This document shows positions 50,435 through 59,246 of a stretch of DNA of 64,000 bases, one piece after another. The notes below the pieces were generated by a model. It had not been told where the DNA came from, searched no databases, and worked only from the letters and a program-made list of their open reading frames with translations. Source of the stretch: Oscillospiraceae bacterium (GTDB taxonomy: Bacteria > Bacillota > Clostridia > Oscillospirales > Oscillospiraceae); the NCBI GenBank assembly GCA_902791215.1, contig CADAUZ010000019.1:1-64000 (forward strand), given 5' to 3'. Position numbers and translations under genes: made by a program. Within the stretch, counting starts at the first letter, position 1, and each line of letters opens with the position of its first letter.

Positions 50435-51925
50435 ATGTATAAAATTGCCGTACGCGGTTGGCTCAAGCATTTAGATTTTATCATACTGGATATTTTCTCG
50501 CTTTTCATCGCGCTGCAGCTTGCCTTCCGGATATCGGAGGCGGTCAGAAGACCTTTCCTTGACCCCAAAAGGGCCAGCTTTGTCGTGATGCTTCTGGTGA
50601 TCGATTTTATGGTCATCATCATCTTCGACTCTTTTGAGAAGGTGGTGATCAGAGGACATGTGACCGAGATTTACCGCACGGTGCGCCACAGCCTGCTGCT
50701 GCTTGCCTTCACCTTCTTTGCTGTCGCCATCCGACACGCGGATGTTGAATATCCGCGAGTCATGCAGATCTGGACCGGTGTGCTGTATTTCGCCATCTCC
50801 TACACAACGCGTACGATATGGAAGAATGAACTGCGCCGACGCTCGGGCGAATCCAAAGAACCGAAGCGCACGATCCTCATCGTCACAGACAGCGCCTATA
50901 GCCATGAGATACTGAAGCGCGTGCGAGGTTATGACTTCATCCGCTTCAACCTGGTCGGCCTGGTGCTGTCGGACCGGGACGCGAGGGGGGAGAGTATCGA
51001 GGATGTCCCTGTTGTCGCAAACCTCGACGATGCGGCGGACTTCATCTGTCACAACTGGATCGATGACGTGTTCTTTTTCCATGCCTCACAGACGCCCGCT
51101 GTGCAGAAGCTGATGGCTCAGTGCCGGGAGATGGCCATGACGATCCACATCTTTGTGGGCATCGAGGGTATCGACGAGAGCAAACAGATGATCAACTATC
51201 TCGGCGGATACGAGGTTCTGACGGCCAATATCAACATGATGAACCCGCGCGATGTCTTTTTGAAGCGCAGCTTTGATGTCATCGTCGGCTTTTTCGGAAG
51301 CATCGCAGCCGTGTTTCTGCTGATCATCCTGGGACCGTTTATTTATGCCGCATCTCCGGGCCCGCTGATCTTCTGTCAGGAGCGTATCGGCGAAAACGGC
51401 AAGAAGTTCAAGATGTACAAAATCCGCTCCATGTACCCGGACGCAGAGCAGCGGAAGAAGGCGCTGGCGGAGCAGAGCACCCATGCAGACGGCATGATGT
51501 TCAAGATGGATTTTGACCCACGCGTGATCGGCAACCGCATCCTGCCCGACGGAACCCAGAAGAAAGGGATCGGTGCTTTTATCCGCGATACCAGTCTGGA
51601 TGAGTTCCCGCAGTTTTTTAACGTGCTCAAGGGCGACATGAGCGTTGTCGGCACCCGCCCGCCCACGCCGGACGAGTGGGAGAAATACCAGTACCGGCAC
51701 CGCGCGCGCCTGTCCGTCCAGCCGGGGCTCACAGGCTTGTGGCAGATCCAGCCGAACAAGGACACCATGTCGTTTGAAGAGATCGTCAAGCTGGACACGG
51801 AGTACATAGCTCACTGGAATATCGGCACAGATTTGCGCATCGTCTTTGCCACGGCGGCAAAGGTGATCAGAAGCATCTTCGGCCGAGGCAAGGAAGAGAA
51901 GAAAGAAACCGCAAGCGTTTCATAA
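50435..51925 (+). CDS. Polyprenyl glycosylphosphotransferase (WbaP/CpsE-like sugar transferase)
   Basis: A 496-aa integral membrane enzyme. Four N-terminal TM helices (1-120), a nucleotide-binding-like middle domain, TM5 (FFGSIAAVFLLIILGPFIY), and a C-terminal catalytic domain with CQERIGENGKKFKMYKIRSM, TSLDEFPQFFNVLKGDMSVVGTRP and LSVQPGLTGLWQI. It moves a sugar-1-phosphate from a nucleotide sugar to undecaprenyl phosphate to start capsule or exopolysaccharide synthesis. No other glycan gene is adjacent. The ribosome binding site is weak (GGTAAG). Confidence 0.92.
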   Translation: MYKIAVRGWLKHLDFIILDIFSLFIALQLAFRISEAVRRPFLDPKRASFVVMLLVIDFMVIIIFDSFEKVVIRGHVTEIYRTVRHSLLLLAFTFFAVAIRHADVEYPRVMQIWTGVLYFAISYTTRTIWKNELRRRSGESKEPKRTILIVTDSAYSHEILKRVRGYDFIRFNLVGLVLSDRDARGESIEDVPVVANLDDAADFICHNWIDDVFFFHASQTPAVQKLMAQCREMAMTIHIFVGIEGIDESKQMINYLGGYEVLTANINMMNPRDVFLKRSFDVIVGFFGSIAAVFLLIILGPFIYAASPGPLIFCQERIGENGKKFKMYKIRSMYPDAEQRKKALAEQSTHADGMMFKMDFDPRVIGNRILPDGTQKKGIGAFIRDTSLDEFPQFFNVLKGDMSVVGTRPPTPDEWEKYQYRHRARLSVQPGLTGLWQIQPNKDTMSFEEIVKLDTEYIAHWNIGTDLRIVFATAAKVIRSIFGRGKEEKKETASVS

Positions 51926-51945
51926 AAACTCTATAAAGAACACAA

Positions 51946-51973
51946 CAGGGGCCGATCAAGAGATCGGCCCCTG
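51946..51973. terminator. Bidirectional terminator
   Basis: CAGGGGCCGATC-AAGA-GATCGGCCCCTG, a perfect 12-bp stem between converging genes. Confidence 0.78.
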
Positions 51974-51993
51974 CTATGTCATTATCATTTTTG

Positions 51994-53250
51994 TCAGCGG
52001 GAAGTATAATCGTAAAGAGTGGTTACAGACAACTCCTGCCCTTCCTGCCCCCGAAATACGATAGAGAATGTATCTGGAGAACGGTTTTCCAAGGCGGCAT
52101 AAAGTAAGCCCAGACGGTACATTTCTTCAACGACCAATGCCTCTGTGGAATTGATCTCCTGACTTGTGACAAAAACAGTAAATTGGGTGTGATTCTCTGT
52201 CCTGATTGATGTAAAGTCAGAAAGCGCGCGAGAGTCAAAAAGCTGACCGACACTATTCTGAAAAGCAGAAGACGCGGAGCTGAGAATATGATCGACAGTT
52301 CTGACAGAGCTTATGACAATAGAACCGTCGTCTTGACGCTGAAACCCACTGCAATCAATCTCAGCAGCGGCCCGGTTTAATTCACTTTGTGCGTACTGAT
52401 CAAATAAGGAACGATATGCAGATGGAATAACATATAGACGGTCGCTGCTTTGCGGAGGGGTTGCTGTGACTGTGCTGCTTGGTTCTTGGCGCATCCCTGC
52501 CGGTAAAAAAACCGGCTGATCTTGTTTCGTGATAATAAACGCAACGGCAGCAACAAGCGCAGCGAGAAGAAACAGAATTGCAAGAAAACGGCGTATCTTG
52601 GAGTGTGTTTTAACTTTGTGAGATTTGGCAATCTGTTCCTGATGAGGAATCGGTTGTTTCTTTATTAGCTTGGAAAGGATATCGTATAGTTTATCAATAT
52701 CGGCCTTATCATAGGCGTGACCGTAGTCATTGATGGCTCGAATCAGAATACCGCCCATTCGCGGCAGAGTAAGCATTTGATCAAGATGGACAGAATTTAC
52801 TTTTTCCAAGCCCCCGTCCTGCGGAAAAATCAGGAAAGCAAAGCTTTTGGTAAAGGTATACCTCCTGAGAAGCTGATCCAGAATAGAATGATCCTTTTCA
52901 AGAGATACGACCGGACGTTCTATTTTTCCAATCTCGCCATTCTTGTTTATGTTCTCTGCCGTCCAGTACCGCATTTTATCATTGCCTTCAAGTATTCGAT
53001 ATTCCTCGAAAAATTGAAAAACAAATATGCCTGCCTCATGTATCACAATATAATCAAAATGGACTTTGTCATCGTAATTATAAAGGGTACAATCCTGGAG
53101 GATTTTTTTATATCCGGGAAGACTGTTCAGAACACTGACGACTTTTCGACGGTTTACTTTTTCAGGGCGGTGGACAAGCTTCTTCCCGCACGCAGGACAA
53201 AACTGGGCAGAGTCAGGATAAAGATCGTTACATGATTCGCAATACTTCAT
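51994..53250 (-). CDS. Zinc-ribbon, NERD-like, membrane-anchored protein
   Basis: A 418-aa protein. A zinc ribbon (CESC at 4-7, CPAC at 18-21) is followed by a domain resembling NERD (nuclease-related): GYKKILQDCTLYNYDDKVHFDYIVIHEAGIFVFQ. Then comes a TM helix (FLAILFLLAALVAAVAFII, about 225-245) and an exported C-terminal domain with no family. The NERD call comes from the pattern hFDyivi-xxgiyvie and is not certain. Its base composition is visibly lower in GC than both neighbours, so it may have been acquired by transfer. Ribosome binding site AAGGCAGG. Confidence 0.68.
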   Translation of the reverse strand: MKYCESCNDLYPDSAQFCPACGKKLVHRPEKVNRRKVVSVLNSLPGYKKILQDCTLYNYDDKVHFDYIVIHEAGIFVFQFFEEYRILEGNDKMRYWTAENINKNGEIGKIERPVVSLEKDHSILDQLLRRYTFTKSFAFLIFPQDGGLEKVNSVHLDQMLTLPRMGGILIRAINDYGHAYDKADIDKLYDILSKLIKKQPIPHQEQIAKSHKVKTHSKIRRFLAILFLLAALVAAVAFIITKQDQPVFLPAGMRQEPSSTVTATPPQSSDRLYVIPSAYRSLFDQYAQSELNRAAAEIDCSGFQRQDDGSIVISSVRTVDHILSSASSAFQNSVGQLFDSRALSDFTSIRTENHTQFTVFVTSQEINSTEALVVEEMYRLGLLYAALENRSPDTFSIVFRGQEGQELSVTTLYDYTSR

Positions 53251-53300
53251 AATGATGACCTGCCTTGCTGTCAGATTGAATGAATACCGTACTACATTAA

Positions 53301-55028
53301 TTAGTCCGTCCGCATTTCACGCAGGAGCATGAGCAGCAGATCGCCCACGCCCTGGGCAAGCTGGTTGGCCTTCTGGATGCGGACGTATGCGTGGCCGTAA
53401 ATGCGGTGCACGTTTTCAAGATGGCCGGTGTTGCCGTGAAAGACCGCGCCGACGCGCACGCCACTTTCCCGCAGGCGCTTGACCGCGTCCTGGGCGGATT
53501 TGACCGCGGCCTCGCCCTCGTACTCGCGCTCCATGATGAGACCCGAGGAAGGGAGGGGCGTGGAGTCGTTGGGACTGCCGTCGGTGAGCACCAGCAGGAT
53601 GCGTTGTTTCCCGAGCATCTCCGGCGCGTCGTTGAGCCGTCCAAGCGTCTCGACGGCCAGACCGTCCCGGTTCCAGCCGCCCGCAAAGTAGCGGTGAAGG
53701 CCGCGGCAGTCGTGGTCCCGCCAGTCCTTCAAAATCTCCAGCACCGTATAGCTCCGGATGCTGCGAAAGGCGCAGACACGCACCGGGATGTGCAGCTTTT
53801 CAAGGCTCCGCGCGATCATGTAGCCCTCCGCCGACAGTACCTCCTGGGAGTGCATACGGGACTGGGAGGCGTCCAGCAGCAGATCCACACAGATCTCCGG
53901 CTCCGTTTCCTCACCGTCCTTGAGAAACACCATCGTGTCGTCCAGCACCGGCAGACGCCAGGCGGCCTCGGAACGGATGCGTCCGCCTCTGGAAGATTCC
54001 GGGATGTGCTTGAAGTACGAGGAAAAGATGGTGTCAATGCGTGTTGCCAGGGCGCGGACGCTGCCCTCGATCATGGCGGCGTTGTCGGCACAGAAACGCT
54101 CATTCAGCCCTTTCTGTCGCGCGGCGCTCTCGCGCACTTCAAGTGCGTCTTTGTTCGCGGTATCGGAAAGCTCGCCCTTTGTCACCCAGAGGCGGCAGAG
54201 ACCATCGTCCCCGATGCACAGCTCGTTTTCCAGAATGCGCATCTCCTGATCGGAAAGGCACAGACGCCCAAAAACCGCGCGGACGTATTCCTCATCCTCC
54301 GGCCCCGGCCCCACATGCCGCCCGAGTCCCGCGTGGCGCTGCTGCACGGCCTTGGGGTGGTCGCCTTCGCCGGTGCCGACGCGCACCAGCAGCCGGTCGC
54401 GGCGCTTGTGCTCATGCCGCAGCAGGAGCTTTGCAAGCGGCGTTGCCTTGTGATGTTTTTGGACAGTCTCACCGGGGGCGATACGGAAGAAATCCTGCAG
54501 GAACGCCTGCATGACGGCGATCACACCGTCCGTGTCCAGCTCCCCGGAGAAGAGCAAAGCCTGGGCCATGCGTTTTTCGCGGGCGGAAAGCAGGGGTGTG
54601 CGCCGACCGCAGACGCCGGCCCAGCGGTATTCCTGCTGGTTGTAAACAAGCATGCTCTGGTATTCCATCTGCTGCACGGACATCTGCTGCTGCTCCACAA
54701 AGAAGAGCTTTCCGCGCTCCCGCCGCAGACTCTCCAGGATGGGCCGCTCCTTCAGTTCCTTTTCGTACACGCAGTTTTCAAGCCCCAGCCAGAGCAGGTC
54801 GTCAAGCTCGTCGGCCCGCCGGTCCCCTTCATAGCTGAGGAAGAAGTCCCACAGCCGCGGCAGGTCCAGCCATTTCTGCACGAAGCCCACGACCATGTTG
54901 AAGTACTGGTCCGGGTGGCCGTTGGCGAAAAAGGCCATGAAGGGCGGGTCAAAGTCGTAACGCCCGGCGGCATTCCAGATGATATTGCGTGCCCGGCGGG
55001 CAGAGCCGGTGTAGTTTTTCTTGATCAT
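53301..55028 (-). CDS. VWA-domain protein, partner of a MoxR-type AAA ATPase
   Basis: A 575-aa cytoplasmic protein. The N-terminal about 360 residues are helical and charged, with a basic stretch near 195-230. The C-terminal von Willebrand A domain has the MIDAS motif DASQS (LLLDASQSR, about residue 383), a conserved Thr, and VLTDGSPND. The arrangement is that of NorD/CoxE/CobT-type partners of MoxR ATPases, which remodel protein or metal-cofactor complexes. The ATG overlaps the ATPase stop by four bases. No client metalloenzyme gene is adjacent, so its target is open. Confidence 0.85.
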   Translation of the reverse strand: MIKKNYTGSARRARNIIWNAAGRYDFDPPFMAFFANGHPDQYFNMVVGFVQKWLDLPRLWDFFLSYEGDRRADELDDLLWLGLENCVYEKELKERPILESLRRERGKLFFVEQQQMSVQQMEYQSMLVYNQQEYRWAGVCGRRTPLLSAREKRMAQALLFSGELDTDGVIAVMQAFLQDFFRIAPGETVQKHHKATPLAKLLLRHEHKRRDRLLVRVGTGEGDHPKAVQQRHAGLGRHVGPGPEDEEYVRAVFGRLCLSDQEMRILENELCIGDDGLCRLWVTKGELSDTANKDALEVRESAARQKGLNERFCADNAAMIEGSVRALATRIDTIFSSYFKHIPESSRGGRIRSEAAWRLPVLDDTMVFLKDGEETEPEICVDLLLDASQSRMHSQEVLSAEGYMIARSLEKLHIPVRVCAFRSIRSYTVLEILKDWRDHDCRGLHRYFAGGWNRDGLAVETLGRLNDAPEMLGKQRILLVLTDGSPNDSTPLPSSGLIMEREYEGEAAVKSAQDAVKRLRESGVRVGAVFHGNTGHLENVHRIYGHAYVRIQKANQLAQGVGDLLLMLLREMRTD

Positions 55029-55948
55029 GTCGGGAAAACGACCTCGCGCGTGAGGTCGGCGGGGATGCGGGCATTGATCACGTCGCGGATGAGGCCGCGC
55101 TCGTAGGCGTCAAAGCTCTTGTTGACGATGCACATATCCAGCGCGTCTCCGGATTTGAGGCCCTGCTCCATCAGCGCGATGGCGTCCAGCAGGCCGCGCA
55201 GGTCGAGGGCGGAATCGGAGATCTCCGCACTCTCCGCCTTGCGCTCAAGCTCTCCGTACAGCTTCACCAGCTGGTCGCGGATCTTCACGCTGATGCCGGG
55301 ATAGCGGCGGGAGATGAGCTTCTGGAGGTTTTCCTCGGAAATGATGGGCATGTCCAGCACCGCAAAGCGGCTCGTCAGCGCCTCATTCAAGTCGCGGGTG
55401 CCCGCATAGCCGTAGTTCATCGTTGCGATAAAGCGGGTCTCGGGCCGGAGATCGGTCTTTTCATAGCCCGGCACGTCCAGGCTGCGGCGGAAGTCCAGCG
55501 CCGCGTGGAGAACCGCCAGCGCCTCGTTTTTCGCCATGTTGATCTCATCGAGGATGCCGAAGCCGCCCTTCGCCGCGCACAGCCAGATCGGGCCGGGGCG
55601 GAAGGAGACCTTGTTGCCGTCGTAGGTATCGGTGCCGACGAGGTAGGAGGCGTCGGTGTTGATGTGGAAGGAGACGTTCCAGACGGGCCGCCCGAACAGG
55701 GCACCCAGGTTTTCGCTCAGCACGTTTTTGCCCGTGGCCTTCGGCCCCGCCAGCAGCAGGTTTTTTCCGGCGAGGATGGCGGCCAGCGCCAGCTCCCAGG
55801 TCTTTTTGCCGTAGTAGAAATATTCGGGGTCGGGCACGCGCGGCGCGTTCTCCGCCTCGGTGGGGTACTTTGCGCGGAAGGCCTTTACACCCTCCAGCAG
55901 CCCCTTGTCCACGCCCTCGGATTCAAGAAAAGAATAAAGCTGATCCAT
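55025..55948 (-). CDS. MoxR-type AAA+ ATPase
   Basis: A 307-aa AAA+ ATPase. Walker A is LLAGPKATGKN (about 66-76), Walker B GGFGILDEINMAK, sensor 1 IATMNYGYAGTRDL and an arginine finger segment LTSRFAVLDM. A helical N-terminal part of about 45 residues precedes it. MoxR ATPases act with a VWA partner as chaperones that activate enzymes or stress pathways. The partner gene follows with a four-base overlap. Ribosome binding site AGAGG. Confidence 0.92.
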   Translation of the reverse strand: MDQLYSFLESEGVDKGLLEGVKAFRAKYPTEAENAPRVPDPEYFYYGKKTWELALAAILAGKNLLLAGPKATGKNVLSENLGALFGRPVWNVSFHINTDASYLVGTDTYDGNKVSFRPGPIWLCAAKGGFGILDEINMAKNEALAVLHAALDFRRSLDVPGYEKTDLRPETRFIATMNYGYAGTRDLNEALTSRFAVLDMPIISEENLQKLISRRYPGISVKIRDQLVKLYGELERKAESAEISDSALDLRGLLDAIALMEQGLKSGDALDMCIVNKSFDAYERGLIRDVINARIPADLTREVVFPT

Positions 55949-56146
55949 GATATTTACCTCTGTGTGTAAGAATAAAAATTACCATATAATGACAAAACAT
56001 TTATATTCGTTATTGAGGGAGCTTTGCTTCCTCAATAACACCTTAGGTGAGCAAAGCGAACCCTCGCGCCGACCAAACGCGGCGTATCACGCCTCGCCGC
56101 GTGCGATAAGCGCGAGTACTCAGGTGCGAACATTGTTCGCACCTGA
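55949..56146. repeat. Intergenic cluster of three hairpins
   Basis: GTTATTGAGGGAGC-TTT-GCTTCCTCAATAAC (56009-56039), a nested pair CTCGCG ... CGCGAG enclosing ACGCGGCG ... CGCCGCGT (about 56064-56116), and CAGGTGCGAAC-ATT-GTTCGCACCTG (56121-56145). No coding sequence is seen. Confidence 0.6.
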
Positions 56147-57163
56147 CTAAACCTCGTCCTTATATTCACACACCAGGAACAGGGGCTTGATCTTCACAAC
56201 CTCGTCGTATTCCTCCTGAGAGACCTTGACGGTGTTGTTGAGGGCCTTGAGCTCCTTTTTCAAGGTGGTATAGGCCTGGGCCGTGGTTTTGGCCTTGCCC
56301 TCGCGCACTGCGCGGATCATGCGCTCGAGCACGATGGGGTGCGCATACTGGGCGGGGACGGGGAAACCGGGCTTTTCGGCGAGATACTCCCGCATTTCGC
56401 CAAGCGCAGCGTTCCAGTCTTCCTGGCCGCGCTTTTTGCTGTTCCACTTGTTCGGCAGCATGTTGGCCGACAGGGCGAAGAAGAACAGCGCTGCGCCGCC
56501 GAGCAGGAAATAGGTCGCCGCCGTGCGATGCTGTGTCAGCGCCCAGACACCGTAGATCATGGCGAGGATGCTCACGACAGCCATCACGATACCCGCGATC
56601 CGGTAGCCGGGCTTGATGTTGTCCACAATGCGCTTCTGCTTTGCCGCGGCGGCGAGGACATTGGAAAGCGAAGGCCGCTGTTCGAGGTAGACCTTGGCCT
56701 GACTGATCTCATGCACGGCGTCCTCGGCCTCGGGACTGAGCTCCTTGAGGTAACGCTCGGCTTCCCTGGCTTCTGCGTCGGCAAGCTTGCGTTCGGCCTT
56801 GGCGGAGTGGGTGGGGATGGCGGGGTGTTCCTTCTCCACCGCAGCCAACAACCGGTCCACATCCGCCTCGTGGCGGAAACGGCTCTGCTTCTCCTTGCCG
56901 TTTCCGAACTGCACCACCAGATACGCAAGCGCTCCGAATGCGCCGCGCCCGGTATAGGCGCCCTGGCTCATGGCCACGCGCTTGAACACGCGCTTGACCT
57001 CCTTCCAGGGAATGTAGAAGCAGCGGTCGATGTAATTGGTGCCCATGTACAGCGCCTCTTTGCCGACGCCGCAGGGACCGAATTTGCGGCTGGCTTTTTT
57101 GTCAGCCTTCAAAACCTCCGGCGTCAGTGTCCTGGAGCCGATAGGGGAGGGAGTGATGATCAT
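56147..57163 (-). CDS. Two-TM membrane protein, function unknown
   Basis: A 338-aa protein. An N-terminal domain (residues 1-110, PH-like: ALYMGTNYIDRCFYIPWKEV, VVQFGNGKEKQSRFRHE) is followed by a charged coiled-coil stretch (110-180), two TM helices (about 187-236) and a basic cytoplasmic tail. The N-terminal part resembles bacterial PH-like domains in strand pattern only. I do not recognise a family. It has its own promoter (TTTTCA - 17 - TATAAT) and an AGGAGG ribosome binding site. It lies upstream of the MoxR-VWA pair on the same strand, separated by hairpins. Confidence 0.72.
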   Translation of the reverse strand: MIITPSPIGSRTLTPEVLKADKKASRKFGPCGVGKEALYMGTNYIDRCFYIPWKEVKRVFKRVAMSQGAYTGRGAFGALAYLVVQFGNGKEKQSRFRHEADVDRLLAAVEKEHPAIPTHSAKAERKLADAEAREAERYLKELSPEAEDAVHEISQAKVYLEQRPSLSNVLAAAAKQKRIVDNIKPGYRIAGIVMAVVSILAMIYGVWALTQHRTAATYFLLGGAALFFFALSANMLPNKWNSKKRGQEDWNAALGEMREYLAEKPGFPVPAQYAHPIVLERMIRAVREGKAKTTAQAYTTLKKELKALNNTVKVSQEEYDEVVKIKPLFLVCEYKDEV

Positions 57164-57196
57164 GATGGGAATCCTCCTGAAATCAATTGCGAGATG

Positions 57197-57225
57197 ATTA
57201 TATCAGAAACAACGGGAACTGAAAA
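57197..57225 (-). promoter_or_regulatory. Promoter of the two-TM protein gene
   Basis: Minus strand: -35 TTTTCA (57225-57220), 17-bp spacer, perfect -10 TATAAT (57202-57197). Confidence 0.65.
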
Positions 57226-57229
57226 GCCC

Positions 57230-57280
57230 TGTCATCCTCAGCGAAACGGAGAAAGATTCTTCCCTTCGCTCAGAATGACA
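57230..57280. repeat. Dispersed TGTCATCCTCAG palindrome, short copy 5
   Basis: TGTCATCCTCAGCGAA ... TTCGCTCAGAATGACA. At 51 bp it is a shortened form without the spacer found in the other copies. Confidence 0.8.
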
Positions 57281-57298
57281 AGAAGCTGCATTCTTCCT

Positions 57299-57371
57299 CG
57301 TTTCATGAAAATGCCACAAGGGCATTTTTATGAAACGAAGAGATAAGGGGCTGTGAAATTCACAGCCCCTT
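57299..57371. terminator. Two tandem hairpins downstream of cstA
   Basis: CGTTTCATGAAAATGCC with GGCATTTTTATGAAACG (57299-57337) and AAGGGGCTGTG with CACAGCCCCTT (57345-57371). One or both probably end the cstA transcript. Confidence 0.6.
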
Positions 57372-57411
57372 GTGTTGCTTATGTTTTGCCGATTAACGCA
57401 AGGGCCGTAGC

Positions 57412-58881
57412 TTACGCGACCTTTGCAGCCTTGGAAGCGGCGTTCTTGGCCTTGGACAGGAACAGGGCGAGGCAGGCGACGGCGAAGATGATGCCGACGG
57501 GGTAGCCAACCTTGGCGTTGTTCTTGAAGAAGGCAATGAGGCCCATGCACTCGCCGGCCATCATGAAGTAGGTCATGGAGACAGCGCTCATGAAGGTGGC
57601 GGGAACGGCGCAGATCCAGTAGTTGCGCTTGTTCTGGGCAAGGTACATGGCACCGGCCCAGAGGACGATCATGGCGAGGGTCTGGTTGGACCAGGAGAAG
57701 TAACGCCAGATGATCTGGTAGTCGATCTTGCCGAGGGCGTTGCCGAAGCCGAGGATGGCGCCGATGCCGAGCACGGGGATGCAGAGGATCAGACGGTTCT
57801 TGGCGCTGTCCTGATCGAGCTTGAGCCAGTCGGCCAGGGTCAGACGGGCGGAACGGAAGGCGGTGTCGCCGGAGGTGATGGGGCAGGCGATAACGCCGAG
57901 CATGGCAAGGATGATGCCGATCTTGCCCATGGTCATGGTGCAGATGGTGTAGACGGTGTTGTTGTTGCCGCCGCCCATCTCAGACAGCTTGTCGACACCC
58001 AGCAGGGTGACACCGGCAGCAGCCCAGATCAGAGCGATGATGCCCTCGGCGACCATGGCGCCGTAGAACACGAAGTGGCCCTGACGCTCGCTCTTGAGGC
58101 AGCGGGCCATCAGAGGAGACTGGGTGGCGTGGAAGCCGGAGATAGCGCCGCAGGCAACGGTGATGAACATGAAGGCCCAGATGGGGGTTCCCTTGGGGTG
58201 CATGTTGGTGAAGTGGGAGAAGATTTCGGGGATCTTCTCGCCGCTGGTCAGGGTGCCGAAGCAGACGCCGATAGCCATGATGATCAGGCAGATGCCGAAC
58301 ACGGGGTAGATCTTGCCGATGATCTTATCGATGGAGATGAAGGTCGCGGTGAAGTAGTAGGCGATGATGATGGCGAGCCAGAAGACCTTGTTGGTCAGGA
58401 TGCCGCCCAGACCGCTGTTGGTGGTCAGGGTGACGATCAGACCGGCGGGGCCGACTGCGAACACGGTGCCGACCATGATCAGCAGGATGACGGAGAAGAC
58501 GCGCATGACGTTCTTCATCGTGGGTCCGAGGTAGATGCCGGTGACCTCGGAGATGGAGGCGCCGTTGTTGCGCTCGGACAGCATGCCGGCGAAGTAGTCA
58601 TGCACAGCACCGGCAAACACGGTGCCGAAGGTGATCCACAGGAAGACCACAGGTCCCCACATGGCACCGGACAGGGCGCCGAAGATGGGGCCGAGGCCGG
58701 CAATGTTCAGAAGCTGGATCATGAACAGCTTCCACTGGGGCAGGACGACGTAGTCGACACCGTCGTTGATGGCGACGGCAGGGGTCTCACGGTCGTCGGG
58801 GTTGAAGGTGCTGTCTACGTACTTGCCGTAGAACAGGTAGCCGCAGATCAGAACGGCCAGGCACAGGAAAAAGCTAACCAT
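57412..58881 (-). CDS. cstA: Carbon starvation protein CstA (pyruvate/peptide transporter family)
   Basis: A 489-aa membrane protein with about 14 hydrophobic segments. It shows the CstA N-terminal core (GYLFYGKYVD, then ALSGAMWGPVVFLWITFG and GAVHDYFAGMLSERN) and VACGAISGFHATQSPL in the middle. E. coli CstA and BtsT import pyruvate; family members have also been linked to peptide use. It is a single gene with an AGGAGG ribosome binding site, its own promoter, and two palindromes farther upstream that could be regulator sites. Confidence 0.93.
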   Translation of the reverse strand: MVSFFLCLAVLICGYLFYGKYVDSTFNPDDRETPAVAINDGVDYVVLPQWKLFMIQLLNIAGLGPIFGALSGAMWGPVVFLWITFGTVFAGAVHDYFAGMLSERNNGASISEVTGIYLGPTMKNVMRVFSVILLIMVGTVFAVGPAGLIVTLTTNSGLGGILTNKVFWLAIIIAYYFTATFISIDKIIGKIYPVFGICLIIMAIGVCFGTLTSGEKIPEIFSHFTNMHPKGTPIWAFMFITVACGAISGFHATQSPLMARCLKSERQGHFVFYGAMVAEGIIALIWAAAGVTLLGVDKLSEMGGGNNNTVYTICTMTMGKIGIILAMLGVIACPITSGDTAFRSARLTLADWLKLDQDSAKNRLILCIPVLGIGAILGFGNALGKIDYQIIWRYFSWSNQTLAMIVLWAGAMYLAQNKRNYWICAVPATFMSAVSMTYFMMAGECMGLIAFFKNNAKVGYPVGIIFAVACLALFLSKAKNAASKAAKVA

Positions 58882-58947
58882 TTTTTCTTCCTCCTATTAA
58901 TAATGGTTGTACTGGGTATTAACAGAATGTTCATATCCCTGTGACAC

Positions 58948-58976
58948 ATATTAGTACAATGCAACAAAAAAATCAA
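58948..58976 (-). promoter_or_regulatory. Promoter of cstA
   Basis: Minus strand: -35 TTGATT (58976-58971), 17-bp spacer, -10 TAATAT (58953-58948). Confidence 0.68.
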
Positions 58977-59026
58977 GTCTTTTGTTTAAGTTTTTTGAAC
59001 TTTATTCCTACCCTTATTTCAGAAAG

Positions 59027-59062
59027 ATTATGTGACGCATAATGTATGGACAATCTGTCCAT
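59027..59062. promoter_or_regulatory. Two adjacent operator-like palindromes
   Basis: ATTATG-TGACG-CATAAT (59027-59043) and ATGGACA-ATC-TGTCCAT (59046-59062), both perfect. They lie about 50 bp upstream of the cstA -35 box and about 80 bp upstream of the other promoter. Confidence 0.5.
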
Positions 59063-59143
59063 GTTTGACAAATAGAATATGTAAACAGCGAAGGAAAGGT
59101 ACAGGGGAAATACCATTATTTCACATTTTTTTCCTGGAAACAC

Positions 59144-59172
59144 TTGTGCAGTACCGCAAAATATGATATTAT
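59144..59172 (+). promoter_or_regulatory. Promoter of the diguanylate cyclase gene
   Basis: -35 TTGTGC (59144-59149), 17-bp spacer, -10 TATTAT (59167-59172). Confidence 0.6.
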
Positions 59173-59246
59173 TAATAAAATAGGGTAATTATCGAGGAAA
59201 ACAGAAGGCCACTCCCACGCGCTGAACGCCGGAATGGAGGGAGCTA

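Larger units (their letters stand above)
58882..59246. other. Divergent intergenic region of cstA and the diguanylate cyclase gene
   Basis: Holds the cstA promoter, two palindromes (59027-59043 and 59046-59062) and the plus-strand promoter at 59144-59172. No coding sequence. Confidence 0.6.

Noticed and set aside
53301-55028. Possible frameshift in the VWA gene around its basic stretch (54290-54480)
   Set aside because: I translated the other two frames there; neither gives a better continuation, and the same frame resumes a normal sequence (EDEEYVRAVFGRLCLSDQE). The basic stretch is probably genuine.
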